Translations under genes and position numbers: made by a program
NCBI GenBank assembly: GCA_900618795.1
Contig: UYJD01000016.1
Span: 1 to 64,000 of the forward strand
Source of the DNA: Cyanodermella asteris
Taxonomy: Eukaryota; Ascomycota; Lecanoromycetes; Ostropales; Stictidaceae
DNA length: 64,000 bases
Direction: 5' to 3'
The notes under the pieces: model-generated
What the model was told of the DNA's origin: nothing
Database searches by the model: none
What the model saw: the letters and a program-made list of their open reading frames with translations, nothing else
Part shown: positions 22,525-33,535 of the stretch, in pieces
Layout of the letters: each line of letters opens with the position of its first letter
Numbering within the stretch: the first letter of the stretch is position 1

Positions 22525-23985
22525 TTAAACGCGAGCATTCTCGTCCTGCATCATTTCTTCCAAGATCTTCACCACGTTCCTCAAACCCTTCAGGAAGTTC
22601 TCGTCGGGCCCCTGGCCCGGAACCCAATTTGCATGCGCAAAGTCAATCACCTTGAGTGCTTGGATCTTGGGCAGCATTATACCCTCGTCATCTTCCTCGT
22701 CGTCCTTTTCACTCTGCTCCAGCTGAGCTTCACTCATGATAAGCTGCTCAGGCATTTCCAACCCACCTCCGAGGTCAATCTGTGGCAGGCTAGGCACGGA
22801 TGAAGTTCCGTTGTCAGCCACGAGGCCGGTTCCGGCAGAATCGTCACTCGTGGCAGCAACATCGGTCGCTGTCGGCGGTGGAGACGGCTCAGCATCGATT
22901 GGCAACTCGGCCTGCTGCTCTGCAAGTAAGCGAGCTTCACGGATCATTCGGTTCTCGCGGCGAAAGTCTTCGCGCAATGCGACTCCGCTTCCTTCGAAAA
23001 CGAAGAGCAAGCTGGCACTGTACATGCGAGTCTCTTGTCGTTCCATGACCGCCTGCAACCCCTTGAGATCTTCAACGAAGCGTACAATTATTTCCTGTAC
23101 CTGATCCTTTCCGAGGCCTGTGGCCGGATCTCGGTAAAAGTACTCTTCAAACCCGCGTCGCACATTATCGAGAGTCATTGCGCGGCCGTAATCCTTATCA
23201 TAGCAGGCATAGTCGTCTTCGCGAAGCTTAGGTCGAGGTAGGCCGTGTTCGTCGAGGTTGAGAGAGGAAGCGGCTGGAGTTTCTGCACTCGCGGAACCCT
23301 GCCGATCCATAGCTGACTTGTTCTCCCGCTCATAGGCTCCATCACCAGCCCAGACCTTCATCCCAGCGAATCGGAATCCTAGTGGGCCGCTTGTAGTTGC
23401 AGCGGCAACCTCGTCCAGTTTCGTGCGCTTGTCGATTGGGGCATCGTCTGCCCAGAGACGCACACCTATCTTGACGTCAAGAATGTTCGGCTTGACAAAT
23501 CCGCTGGCAATGTTTTCGAGGACGACACTATTGTTAGTCTCAATCTTGGTGCCGCGCGACGGCTCCCATTTCTTCGGAGGCTTGGTGGGCGCCAGAGCCT
23601 CGTCAACGGGCATGTGAGAGATGATTGTCCGCGAGGCATTTCGAGCGTGTCCACGCGAGCTCGTAGATGCAGGTGTCCCTGGGCGATGCTGGGTGGAAGA
23701 AGCTGCGGATGGGACAGCCTGGACTGGAGAGATGAGAGCCGCCGTGGTTTCCGGGTTGTCCTGCAGGTTCAGGGTGCCAAAGAACTTTGGCATGTAGTAG
23801 GAGAATTCGGTAGTGTCGGGATCCGGCTTCCAAGATTGCTGGTAAAATCGCACTTCCGATTCCTTGCACGGCTTGACGATAAGATCGCCAGACCGACTTG
23901 CTTTGACGCCTTCGTGCCCGGCCGCGACGTTTGGGAAGTCGACAAGCTGTGACTTTCGCAGCTCGTGGCGACGATGTTCCGTCAT
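22525..23985 (-). CDS. arg82: Inositol polyphosphate multikinase (Ipk2/Arg82 family)
   Basis: This intronless gene gives 486 residues from the ATG at 23985. The family signature P-x-x-x-D-x-K-x-G is present as PNILDVKIG (166-174). Upstream lie DLIVKPC and the EVRFYQQ helix, and downstream GFRFAGMKVW. Near the C-terminus the conserved IDFAHANW and GPDENFLKGLRNV segments complete the active site. IPMK phosphorylates Ins(1,4,5)P3 to InsP4/InsP5 and feeds InsP6 and pyrophosphate signalling in the nucleus. In yeast it also supports the ArgR-Mcm1 transcription complex. Two disordered inserts are visible, a Ser/Pro/Ala stretch (~90-125) and an acidic one before the last strand. It is divergent from arb1 across an unusually long 3.1-kb spacer. 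Confidence 0.93.
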   Translation of the reverse strand: MTEHRRHELRKSQLVDFPNVAAGHEGVKASRSGDLIVKPCKESEVRFYQQSWKPDPDTTEFSYYMPKFFGTLNLQDNPETTAALISPVQAVPSAASSTQHRPGTPASTSSRGHARNASRTIISHMPVDEALAPTKPPKKWEPSRGTKIETNNSVVLENIASGFVKPNILDVKIGVRLWADDAPIDKRTKLDEVAAATTSGPLGFRFAGMKVWAGDGAYERENKSAMDRQGSASAETPAASSLNLDEHGLPRPKLREDDYACYDKDYGRAMTLDNVRRGFEEYFYRDPATGLGKDQVQEIIVRFVEDLKGLQAVMERQETRMYSASLLFVFEGSGVALREDFRRENRMIREARLLAEQQAELPIDAEPSPPPTATDVAATSDDSAGTGLVADNGTSSVPSLPQIDLGGGLEMPEQLIMSEAQLEQSEKDDEEDDEGIMLPKIQALKVIDFAHANWVPGQGPDENFLKGLRNVVKILEEMMQDENARV

Positions 23986-24867
23986 TTTTCGTATTCGAAT
24001 AGAAAGACGAGCCGTCCGGCTAGCTGATCGACCTGAATATGTTGCGCAAGTATCGGCCAAGCTGGAGGCGAATCAATCGTGTCGTGGACTCGTACAGGTG
24101 GTTGACTTTAAGGAACGAATAGTCTTGAGTGGTAAGATCACCAGTCTGGTGAGAGTAAATAAAAACACGTACAGAAGCGAATATGTTGGAAAATGGTCTA
24201 TGGTACAGCAGCAAGACTGGCAGGAAAAGTAAGTTTGCAGAGCGGCAAGGACCAGCTTGCCGATCTAATAAAGGAGCGAATGTAGTCGGCAGTCCGAGGC
24301 GAGTGTGACAGCCAGAACTTCGGGTGTATAGCTGATGCACAGACCCAGATAGGGTGGCAGAAGAAGGGCAAACAAGCTTCTGCCTTGCGAGGGCACGCTG
24401 CGGCAATGGTCCGACTGGGTAAATGGATCGTGAGTCGAGTTTAGGCCTAGTCGAGTCGCGCAAAAGCTGAGTTATCCGCGCTCAGCCATGCCAGCGCATT
24501 GTCACGGGAAGGACAAATAGTAGCAGAGGTAGATGGAAGGAATCGGAAGTAGTAGTCCCGGCTGTGTGGAATTCAGATCTGAGAAATTGAGGCCAAGCGA
24601 CGTGGTCTCGATGTTCACGTCGATGGTCAGCACCGCCCTGCAAGCGTCGGATGCCGGTCTGGTTTGGAGATACAGATCGACGCCAGTGGGTCAGGCCTGG
24701 CCGCTGTAAGGCTATAGGCTAGGAACAGATGAGGCCAAGTAGAATGCAGGCGGCCGTTCTGAGACCGCGATCGGCCTGAACAGTGGATGTTGGGCGAGTG
24801 ATACGCTTGGGTGATGTGCAGAGCACGAGAAGAGAGAGTCTGAGAGCCGAGCGATAGAAACGAAACG

Positions 24868-24890
24868 AAGAGAAGAGAAGAGAAGAGAAG
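24868..24890. repeat. Microsatellite (AGAAG)n
   Basis: A short pentanucleotide run of about four to five units sits in the promoter-side region of the inositol kinase gene. Confidence 0.8.
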
Positions 24891-25189
24891 GGCGACTCGA
24901 CTGCTGGCGTAGATGAAGCTGAAAGAAGGCGACGAAGCTGAAGCTGGAAGCTGGAGCGTGGCCGTGTTCGCTCCGTGTCCAGGCGAGATGGGACGAGTCG
25001 GAGAGCAGAAGGCAAGGGCGTGAAGGGCAATATTCTAATAGTCAGTCGTCAGTCGTTAGCAGCAGCAGGGCAGCTGGCCCACCAGTGCTTCGAAGCTGGG
25101 TGGAAGAGAAGAGTGGCAGCAGTGGAGTGGAGTGGAGTCTGGAGCGGAATTGGTCGCGCAGGAACAACTTTCCTTCGTTTCGTTTCGTT

Positions 25190-25213
25190 CAGCTCAGCTC
25201 AGCTCAGCTCAGC
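25190..25213. repeat. Microsatellite (CAGCT)n
   Basis: About five pentanucleotide units of CAGCT/AGCTC occur here, directly after a TTTCG repeat. Confidence 0.8.
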
Positions 25214-27124
25214 AGCGGAAAGAAAAGAACCCAAGGCAGCAAAAGAAAAAAAAAAGGCATTTGCGTCATTGTCACCACACGCAATCAAAGCCCTGCGATC
25301 TGAAATTCCGTCTCATTTTAACCACCCACCGGCCTGCCCTCGAGCCTTATTTCCTGATCAACCCGGTATCTGCTCCCTATTCGCCCAATCATCAGCCAGA
25401 CCCAAGCATCTCCCACTGCCGCCACGGTTCCTGCTGTTATCGCGCCCCGGCTCTCCGCTGCGAATCCGACAGGAGCGTTCCAGGTATGATGAGTGCATCA
25501 CTGCGAGTTCACGGCGCTCCCTCCGCTTGGTAACGATGCTGCCACTTGTCACAGAGATTTTGGAGTCGGTGCACTGGCCAGAAGCAATGCGAGGAGGCAG
25601 CTACGGCTTGTGGGCCATCAGGCAAATTTAGCGTTACAAGAGGAGGAAGACGTAAATTCGATAATTTCTCCGCTTCGGCGCTAAAATCATCACGCATGTC
25701 TCAAAGGCTTTGACCTGCACCGCAGCATGGCCCACCCTTGACGGCTCTCGGTGCCTCAAACACGGTCCTGGGAAGGCCACGCCTCATTGGCCTCAGCAGG
25801 CCTCCGTCCCCAACTCAGCGTTCAAGCCGCGGCAGGGATTCCTTCACCTGCCTCGCTGCGACGACCTGGCTACAGACCTCATCCGAACTCCGGCTGCAAG
25901 GTAAGGTTGCTCAGGGATCGCTGCAACTGAAAACCTGAAACACGAACAATGTCCGATCGATAATCACTCCAAGGACAATCTGCGGGGTTCTGATCTAATT
26001 TGGCCTTGAAACCTGGTTGTCGGCAGCAGGTTTCCATCCATGTCGAGTGCCACGTCTGTGACTGCTGGGTATGTGTGTTGTCTCTTGGTTTATGATCGCA
26101 CCACGAGATTCAAGAAAGCTTCGAAGAAATGTACAAACGCGCGAGCAGTCGTCTCAATCCCGCCCCTTGACCGGTGTGCATACAGGCGCAGTGTACCTTG
26201 AAGGACCTTTTGGGAAGCTGAAGGTACCAATTGTACAGTCGAGTCCGCTACCAACAACGGACTTGAAGACGCAAGTCATACCCCGAGGACCGTAGAAAGT
26301 ACTGTGAGCTCAACTATGGCTTGGAGGCCGGCTACCGGCCTGAGGCTCGCATGCCGGTCATAATTCCGATAGCGGTATGCTTCCACCGTCCTGACGTGTC
26401 CACACCGGGCCGAGGTCGTAGGACAGGATGGTCGCAAGCCATACATAGGTAAGCACCTTAGTGTTCGTGCGATGACGCTGTTTCCGACATGTTGCACAAA
26501 GTTGACAAGCGACGGGGCTGATTGTGATGATTCCGGGGAATGATGAGCGTGTTCATGATCTGCAATCAGTCAGTGCATGCTGAAATGCTGCCAAGAGCTC
26601 AAGACGGCCCAGCTTTGACACAATGAAACTCAATTCAACCTCATCTCAGCACTCGCACTTCTCACTCCTGAGGCTGAGCTTCTGCATAAGCCGGTCGATA
26701 CGTCGCACGGTGCTCGTTCGATGCTTGCCTGGTGTTGTCCAATTGCGGGCATTTCAGTGCTGCAGCCGCTCATTCAGGCCCGTCGCCCGTGTCTGCAAGG
26801 CTGCGAGGCTGCGTGACGCTTCACGATTGCCTGACGAATTGACGTGAATGCGCTGGGCAGCAAAGCTCGAGGACCGCACAATACATCTTCTACGTCTGGC
26901 GTTTGCCTGACTCAAGCTTGTTTGCGCCATAACGCATGCATCTAGCCGAGCTCGCTCTGAGCCAGCAAACAATCCCTTGGCCTCCTCACTCTACCACCAA
27001 TTTTCTCCTTTGCCCATTCTGTGCGCGAGCCAGCTTCTTGTCTCCATAGGCGTTCCACCTTCTTTGTGTGAGGCGGTTTCAACTTGCTGACGACAGTTAA
27101 GAGCACATTCTACACACTGCACCT

Positions 27125-29025
27125 ATGGCGTCTCAGCCGACTAATGACAACCTTGTCCCAAGGGAGCTGCCCGTGCGAACAAAGCCGAGCGATGACTTGA
27201 AAGCTGCCTTGCTCGGCGCCCATGAAACGAAGCCAGGCGAGGTACCCTCGTCCGTGCAGGAGGGCAACGAAGCTGTCGACATTGCGAAAGAGGTCAAGCC
27301 ACGCGTTGCTTTTGCAGATACTGACGAGAATGCCCTGCCGCCATCAGACCCCGTCAAAGACCAGGAGGCGGCTCCTTCAGCTTCTGTACCGGTGGACAAT
27401 GCGGACGAGGCTGAAGGCGGGCAGATCTCGGAGCCAAAGAAAAAGAAGAAGACCAAATCCAAGAGCAAAAGCAAGAAAGGCGTGAGTGACCTGTGAAAAT
27501 ATCATTTGGCGGAATTCTAAGTGGTCCAGGCTGCTGCTGCCAGTGGCTTTGAGGAGTACTACGTCGATGCTCCACTCACGCCGGACGAGTTCAAGATCGA
27601 AAACGATCTGTACATCAGGTAAGTCGGCCAATCTTTCCATCTTCTTGACCAGCGCTGACAATCTACAGTACACGACCTTTCACAGAGTAGGCTTCACACT
27701 CTTCTCAGCCCATGCTCTGCTATTGACAGCCTTCTAGACGTATCCAGATCGCAATCCAGCGATTCACAGCCAAGCGCAAGCTCGATCCCATCCGCCGGAC
27801 TTTCTGGATCCGGTACCTGATCTTCGGCGGCATCCAGTCCGGACCGAAGCAGTTCGCCGCCACCGACAAGGACACCATTCCCGAAGACGCATCGGCCGCC
27901 GATATCATCACACTCAAAGCTACAGAGCACGTCGATAAAGACATTGTCATTGACGAGATTGGCGCCAAGGAGGATGAGCAGCACGACCCAGCGTTCGTCG
28001 TCGACTTCAACGGTGTCGTGAGCGCGTTTCTGTCCATTACGGCGCAGGGCTACTTCGATTTCACGACCCCAGACGCTGTCGCGATTTATTGCGGGCTCCT
28101 TAGGAATTGGTTAAATTACCTGTTGCACCACAATGTTTGCAACGAGTACAGGGACGACATCAACGCTGCCAAGAGGACGGTGGATAAGGCCGAGAAGGAG
28201 CTCACTGCGATGGTGGATCTACCTGGTCTCCTTCCAGGCACATTGGGCGCCGCCTGCTCAGCCATCTACGTCGATCCCAATGGCACCGACGACTTCCATT
28301 GGGGAAATGCAGCCACGCTGCAAGGCCTGACGAAAGAGGATGCTCATCGCATTTTCTTGGCAGCACTCGCGGCCCTCGGCACAGACGAGCTTTGCGACTT
28401 GTACGCCGAGCAAAACGAAGAGTCAAAGACGAAGATCGTCGAAAGCCGTGACACGGGCCTCGAAATCACGGGCATTAATCCTCCGACAAAGCAGATCCGC
28501 GACATGTACGCGCATCCCAGCAACCATGGACTGACCGCGGTCGGCTGGATTACCGCCCGGACCTGGCACTGTCCGTGGTCTGGCTACGAGGATCTGACTG
28601 AAGAGGAGGAAGCGGCTTTGCCTGCCCAGCGAGCTGCCGAGGTGCAGGAGTACACATTCTGGATTGACGAGACTACATTGACGAGCTTGACGGTCGGCAT
28701 GAAATTGATGAGCGAGATTCATAAGCTGAGCTTCGGCATTTGGTTCATTGAGAACGTGAAGATCATTTACCCGAGCTTCGCGATGTGGATCCCGAATGAC
28801 TTGATGGAAGGATGGAAGGAACACAGGTACATCCCACCGAAGCAGGAACATGTCCAAGAGGAGGGACCGCTCGAGCCTGAGGGTGCTGAGAAGCCTGCAG
28901 TTGAGGGGGCAAAGAAGGACACTGGACTGTTTTTGACTGATGGCCGCGACGTCGAGGTGGAGATCATGGCCGGGCCTTTCAATCCTGGCGAAGACATCAA
29001 GCAGAAGGAAGGCCTTGCGGAGTAG
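27125..29025 (+). CDS. arb1: Argonaute siRNA chaperone (ARC) complex subunit Arb1-like
   Basis: The gene has four exons, 27125..27481, 27530..27618, 27669..27686 (18 nt) and 27738..29025. All joins are in frame and give 583 residues. Residues 1-119 are disordered and end in a Lys-rich run. The Arb1 core then begins with SGFEEYYVDAPLTPDEF and continues across the small exon as RPFTERIQIAIQRFTAKRKL. Later parts include GYFDFTTPDAVAIYCGLL, NHGLTAVGWITARTWHCPW and a charged C-terminal tail. In fission yeast Arb1, with Arb2 and Ago1, forms the ARC complex that holds duplex siRNA and is needed for H3K9 methylation and heterochromatin. The family assignment rests on my memory of the core motifs. It is convergent with the aldehyde dehydrogenase gene (152 bases between stops). 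Confidence 0.85.
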
Positions 29026-29177
29026 AAAGGGCATAGTTGAGCGATTTGCCTGAAAGCATTTCGAGCCGCGATAACGATGTCAATGATTATGACGGTCGGA
29101 TACCAATGAAAATGTCAAATTGATCAACGCCCCCTCTGCTCCTTTCATTCGTTCAGCTACACCCGCGCAGCATATGT

Positions 29178-30872
29178 CTACAGTTGCGGCGCATCAATGC
29201 CCATGTTATAATACACCGTCTTGATCTCTGTATAATTCTCCAACGCCGCAGCACCACATTCTCGACCGATTCCCTGTGAAGATCAGTCAATCTGTCCATC
29301 GCCATTTCTCAAATGCAAGGGTTCTTGGAGACTTACACTCTCTTTGTATCCACCAAATGGCATCGAACAGTGCACAAAGTTGAACATGTTCACCCACGTC
29401 GTTCCAGCCTTGAGCGCATTCGTCACCCTGACCGCGCGCTGGTAATCCTTGGTGTGGACCGCTGCCGCAAGGCCATATGTCGTGTCGTTTGCGGCCTTGA
29501 TAACTTCCTTCTCGTCGGTGAACTTGGCTACCGTGACTACGGGGCCGAAGATTTCCTCCCTGACAATCTGTCCCGTGTCAGCATGTTCAAGTCACAATTT
29601 CGACCTATGGCATTTGCTTACCTTCATCTGGGGCGTGACGTTCGTGAAGATGGTCGGCTCAATATAGTACCCTGATCCATCCGCGCTCTTGACCGCATTG
29701 CCGCCCAACGCAACCGTCGCGCCCTCCGACTTGCCGGATTCGATGTATCCCAAAATCTTCTCGTACTGCATCTTACTGTTCTGGGGTCCCTGAGTCGTCG
29801 TCTCGTCAAAGTTGTCACCGACCTTGGTCTTTGCCATCCTCGCACTGAACGCCTTCAAAAAGTCGTCGTAGATATCCGCATGCACATACAACCTCGTCCC
29901 CGCATGGCACGTCTGCCCAAAATTCATATTGATTCCCCATGCAGCCCACTCAACCGCTTTGTCCAGATCCGCGTCCGGGAAGATGATGTTGGGGGATTTC
30001 CCTCCCAGTTCGAGGGTTACCTTCTTCAGGTTTGAGGATGCGGCGGCTTTGAGGATTCCGCGGCCCGTGATGGTGCTGCCGGTGAAGGCGACTTTGTCAA
30101 TGTCCATGTGGTGGGCGATGGCGGAGCCGACGGTCTTGCCGTAGCCGGAGACGAGGTTGATGGCGCCGGGGGGAAAGCCGGCTTTCTTGATTAGGCCGGC
30201 GACGTAGAGGGCCGTCAAGGGGGTTGTTTCGGCTGATTTGATGACTACGGTGTTGCCGCAGGTGATTGCTGGGGCGATTTTCCAGGTGAACATGAGTAGA
30301 GGGAAGCTAACAGTATGTGTCAGTAACTCCTTCGTCCGAGAACCGATCAAATGTTAATACACTCACTTCCAAGGAATAATCTGCCCGCAGACACCAACTG
30401 CCTCCTTTCGAGTATACCCAAACACGCCAGGAATATTGAAACTCGTATTTCCTTCCAACTTATCCGCAAATCCCGCATAATACCTCAACGTCGCTTCACT
30501 ACCAGGGAAATCCAGTTTACTTGCCTGCGAGTAGGTCTTGCCCGTATCGAGCTGCTCAATCGCAATGATATCATCCGCATGCTCCAGGTACAGGTCCGCC
30601 AACTTATTCAGGAGCTGTCCACGCTTTGGCGCAGGCATGTTCTGCCACTCGTCCGATTCGTAGCATGTTCGGGCGGCTTTGACGGCAATGTCGACGTCTT
30701 CTTCGAGGCCTTCCTGGACGTGAACGATGGGCTTGCCGGTTGCGGGGTTTTCGGAGGCGAAGGTTTGCCTCTTTTGGGCGTAGACGAATTCGCCGTTGAT
30801 GAAGAGGCCGGTGGGGAGGTCCACGGTGCGTTTGCCTGCGTTGATTTTCTCGACGGGGGGACTGGTAGACAT
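29178..30872 (-). CDS. NAD(P)-dependent aldehyde dehydrogenase
   Basis: The gene has four exons, 30367..30872, 29622..30306, 29337..29567 and 29178..29273. Introns are 60, 54 and 63 nt, all GT-AG, and the joins are in frame to give 505 residues. The class 1/2 ALDH pattern is complete: IPWNFPLLMFTWK across the first splice, GFPPGAINLVSGYG, FTGST, the catalytic glutamate in LELGGKSPNIIF, the catalytic cysteine in FGQTCHAGTR, EEIFGPVVTV and PFGGYKES. The N-terminus has no clear targeting signal, so a cytosolic enzyme oxidising aliphatic aldehydes such as acetaldehyde is likely. It shares a 602-base divergent promoter region with the methyltransferase at 31475. Confidence 0.96.
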
Positions 30873-31474
30873 TTTGAAATGTGGCAGTAAAAGTACAGTG
30901 ATGGAGGGGGTTGTTGGTGAAGTGATGCACAGTAGGGAAGTTTGGGCGGAAAAGGAACGGTCGGCAGCAAAGGAACGTACGTTGACTTACATACGAACTT
31001 ACCGAGTGGGTCTATTGAGCCTCAAATCTATTCATCGATAGACAGCTCGAGCAGATAAGTACTTAGGGGAACCTCGTCGCCATTCACGTCATACAGCCTG
31101 GACGCGTCCCCACGAGACAGCGACGATCGCTGAGGTTGCTTTGATAATCTTGCATATCGGCCTCCGATTGGTCGTGGCACCTTTTGGTCTCTCGGACATG
31201 GGGAAGTGATCAAACAGCCTGTGAGCCTGTCGTGGACGCTGGCTGGCTGGCTGGCTTGAGAGGTGGACAGCGGGTCAATGTTTGGGATAATGCTCACATT
31301 ACGTAGCTTCACCCCGCAATTCCGATCAGGACTCGATATAAGTAAACACCTCCGTTGAGACAGCCAAGTCGTCTTAGAGTTTGAGCCTCCGAGGCCCTGA
31401 GCATTCGATATTTAAGGCTTTCGGGTGTGAAACTCTATCCTGCTGTGCCGCATTCAGTTGTTGATTGCTCAGAG
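30873..31474. other. Divergent promoter region (ALDH / methyltransferase)
   Basis: These 602 bases separate two start codons and contain a (CTGG)n run at about 31238-31256. No gene is supported. Confidence 0.5.
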
Positions 31475-32732
31475 ATGGCCGACTCGAGTGGAGACAAGTA
31501 CAAAATCACGAGAGGTGAATCGGAGACTGCTCGGTGAGCTCTACGTCTGCTTTGCGAAGTTAGTATTTTGGGAAAGCCGTTGGTTCATTCCAATGTCGCA
31601 ATGGGGATACGATCTCTCAACATCTATGTCGCAGTTTGACTCCCGAAGCTGCGTGTGTTCAAGGCCCGTTGGCACGGTGCATTTGTCACGCGGACAATCA
31701 GCGCTTCATTGAATCCCGTCATAGATCATCACCATCTCGAGGGCACCTTTAAAGCATATTGTTTGTCTCAAGAGATGCCTGGCTCATACACCAAAGGGGA
31801 CAGCCGTCTCATTAAAAAGCGGGATTAAATATTTTTGGCAATCGAGTGATGAGTTCTCGTTGGCTACTATTCTCTAACAAGTTGCTTTCAGTCTGGAACT
31901 TCAGCATCGACTATACAACGAGGCGCTTGGCTACGGCATCCACCCCAAGATCAACAGTCTCCTACTCCAACATCGGATCGATAAGACCCCGATCCAGATC
32001 GCTGAGCTAGCCACCGGAACCACAATCTGGCTCCGCGACGTACAATCCGCTCTCCGCGACGAACCCTCATATTGTATTGGCTCTGAGCTCCATGGCTTCG
32101 ATATCTCCGACGCTCAGTTTCCACATCAGTCGTTGCTGCTCGGACCCATACATTTGCACAAACACAACGTCACGCAGCCGTTCCCACCGCAATTCCGCGG
32201 CCGCTTCGATCTCGTGCACATACGTCTCCTAGTCCTTGGCTTGGATCACGAAGATTGGGCTGACGTCGCAGTGCAGGCGTCAACCCTACTCAAGCCAGGC
32301 GGTTACATTCAGTGGGATGAATCTGACTTTTCAGGTACGGAAATGACCGCTCGCAGCAGCGATGCGCCGCCAGATATCCCGCAGACTGCTCTCAAGACGC
32401 TGGGGGGGAAAGCGTCGGAAATCTGCGCTGACGCGTTTCGCGAGTGGCGGAATCTCCCTACTGTGCTATCAGCCGCCGGCCTCGATAACGTGCTCCATGA
32501 TCGCGTCATGACAGACCGAAAGCCCGAGATGCGACAAGACTTCACCGAGGTGGCTGTGAAGGCGTATCGAAACATCTTACTGGCGTCTCAGAGGATGGGT
32601 ATAGTTGAGGGATGGAGTGAGGCGGACGTAGAACGTGCGTACGAAGAGGCGATGGTCGAGGCGAAAGCTGCGGCTACGTATTGGACTTGGTCTATCAATG
32701 TGTTTGTTGCAAAGAAGCCATTGGCCCCGTAG
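31475..32732 (+). CDS. SAM-dependent methyltransferase, UMTA/LaeA-like
   Basis: The gene has two exons, 31475..31533 and 31892..32732, giving 299 residues. The exon-2 N-terminus (LELQHRLYNEALGYGIHP) fits the fungal UMTA family helix. The SAM-binding region shows IAELATGTTIWLRDV (56-70), the acidic loop GFDISDAQFP (88-97), FDLVHIRLLVLGL and LLKPGGYIQWDE. Motif I departs from the usual D-x-G-x-G-x-G as A-T-G-T-T, which is common in this family. Such enzymes are found in or near secondary-metabolite clusters, and the best-known relative, LaeA, regulates them. The intron (358 nt) is much longer than any other here; donor GTGAGC and acceptor TTTCAG are good, but an extra exon inside it cannot be excluded. 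Confidence 0.82.
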
Positions 32733-33535
32733 AAGGACGACGGGCTCATCCATGAGTTGAGGTTTATGACTTCTCCAGGTGTGGTTTCATGCAATCACCT
32801 CCATACTTCTATACATATCGAGTCTGAAATCAGGACTGGTAACCGCGGTAACGTGGCTTGAGGTAATGGTCGCAGCCCTGCTCGACGTCCTGTTCGAGGT
32901 ACTGGGGAGCACGCTTGTCGCCGAGGTCTTGTTGATGCAATGCTTACTATGCTGGTGCGATCCCATTTCCAGAGTATAGCGATGCGTCCTGTCGATGACA
33001 AGAGTAACAAAGTCGTTCATGATCAGATCTGGTGCTCAAGCGCCGCGCTTTGGGTCCGCTCCCCGTTCCGGCCTCGGTGGGCCTTTTGATTGGAGCATGC
33101 TGGGCCGCTTTCGCGACATCACCTCGAAGACGAGAGTGCACCTTTTATCACGTCCTGACAAGGCTTTTTGGCTGGGGAGATGGATCTAGCCTGGCGGACT
33201 ACATACCGGCCTTGAATCGGCGCCGTCGTCGATGGGTGGCGTGTACAAAGATGGCGACCAGGTTAATGCCGTCAACCACATGATCACGTCTTCTTCGGCA
33301 GCCGATCTAAACGCAGAGGCGCCTCAATCTCGTATATTTCATGCGACCACCGTGGCTCGCCCTTCGATGAAATCTTGACTGAGCGCACACCTTTTCTTAT
33401 CATACTCTGGCCGAAGTACCTTGGCGAGTACCTCTTCAAGCTGACAGCGTTGGCCTGAGCTTGCCATCCTCTCCACCAAGCATTGCTCATCACTCCATCT
33501 ACCCTCATCGGTCTGACGGGCAATCACAAGCGACA
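32733..33535. other. Intergenic region upstream of the 2EXR-like gene
   Basis: These 803 bases lie between two plus-strand genes. I see no supported gene. Confidence 0.45.

Larger units (their letters stand above)
23986..27124. other. Long divergent intergenic region (ipk / arb1)
   Basis: This 3.1-kb stretch is the longest gene-free stretch in the window. It holds simple repeats, (AGAAG)n at about 24868-24890 and (AGCTC)n at about 25190-25213, plus GGAGT repeats near 25121-25138. No frame longer than ~220 codons occurs and none has recognisable domains. Nothing looks like a tRNA or 5S gene. Confidence 0.5.
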
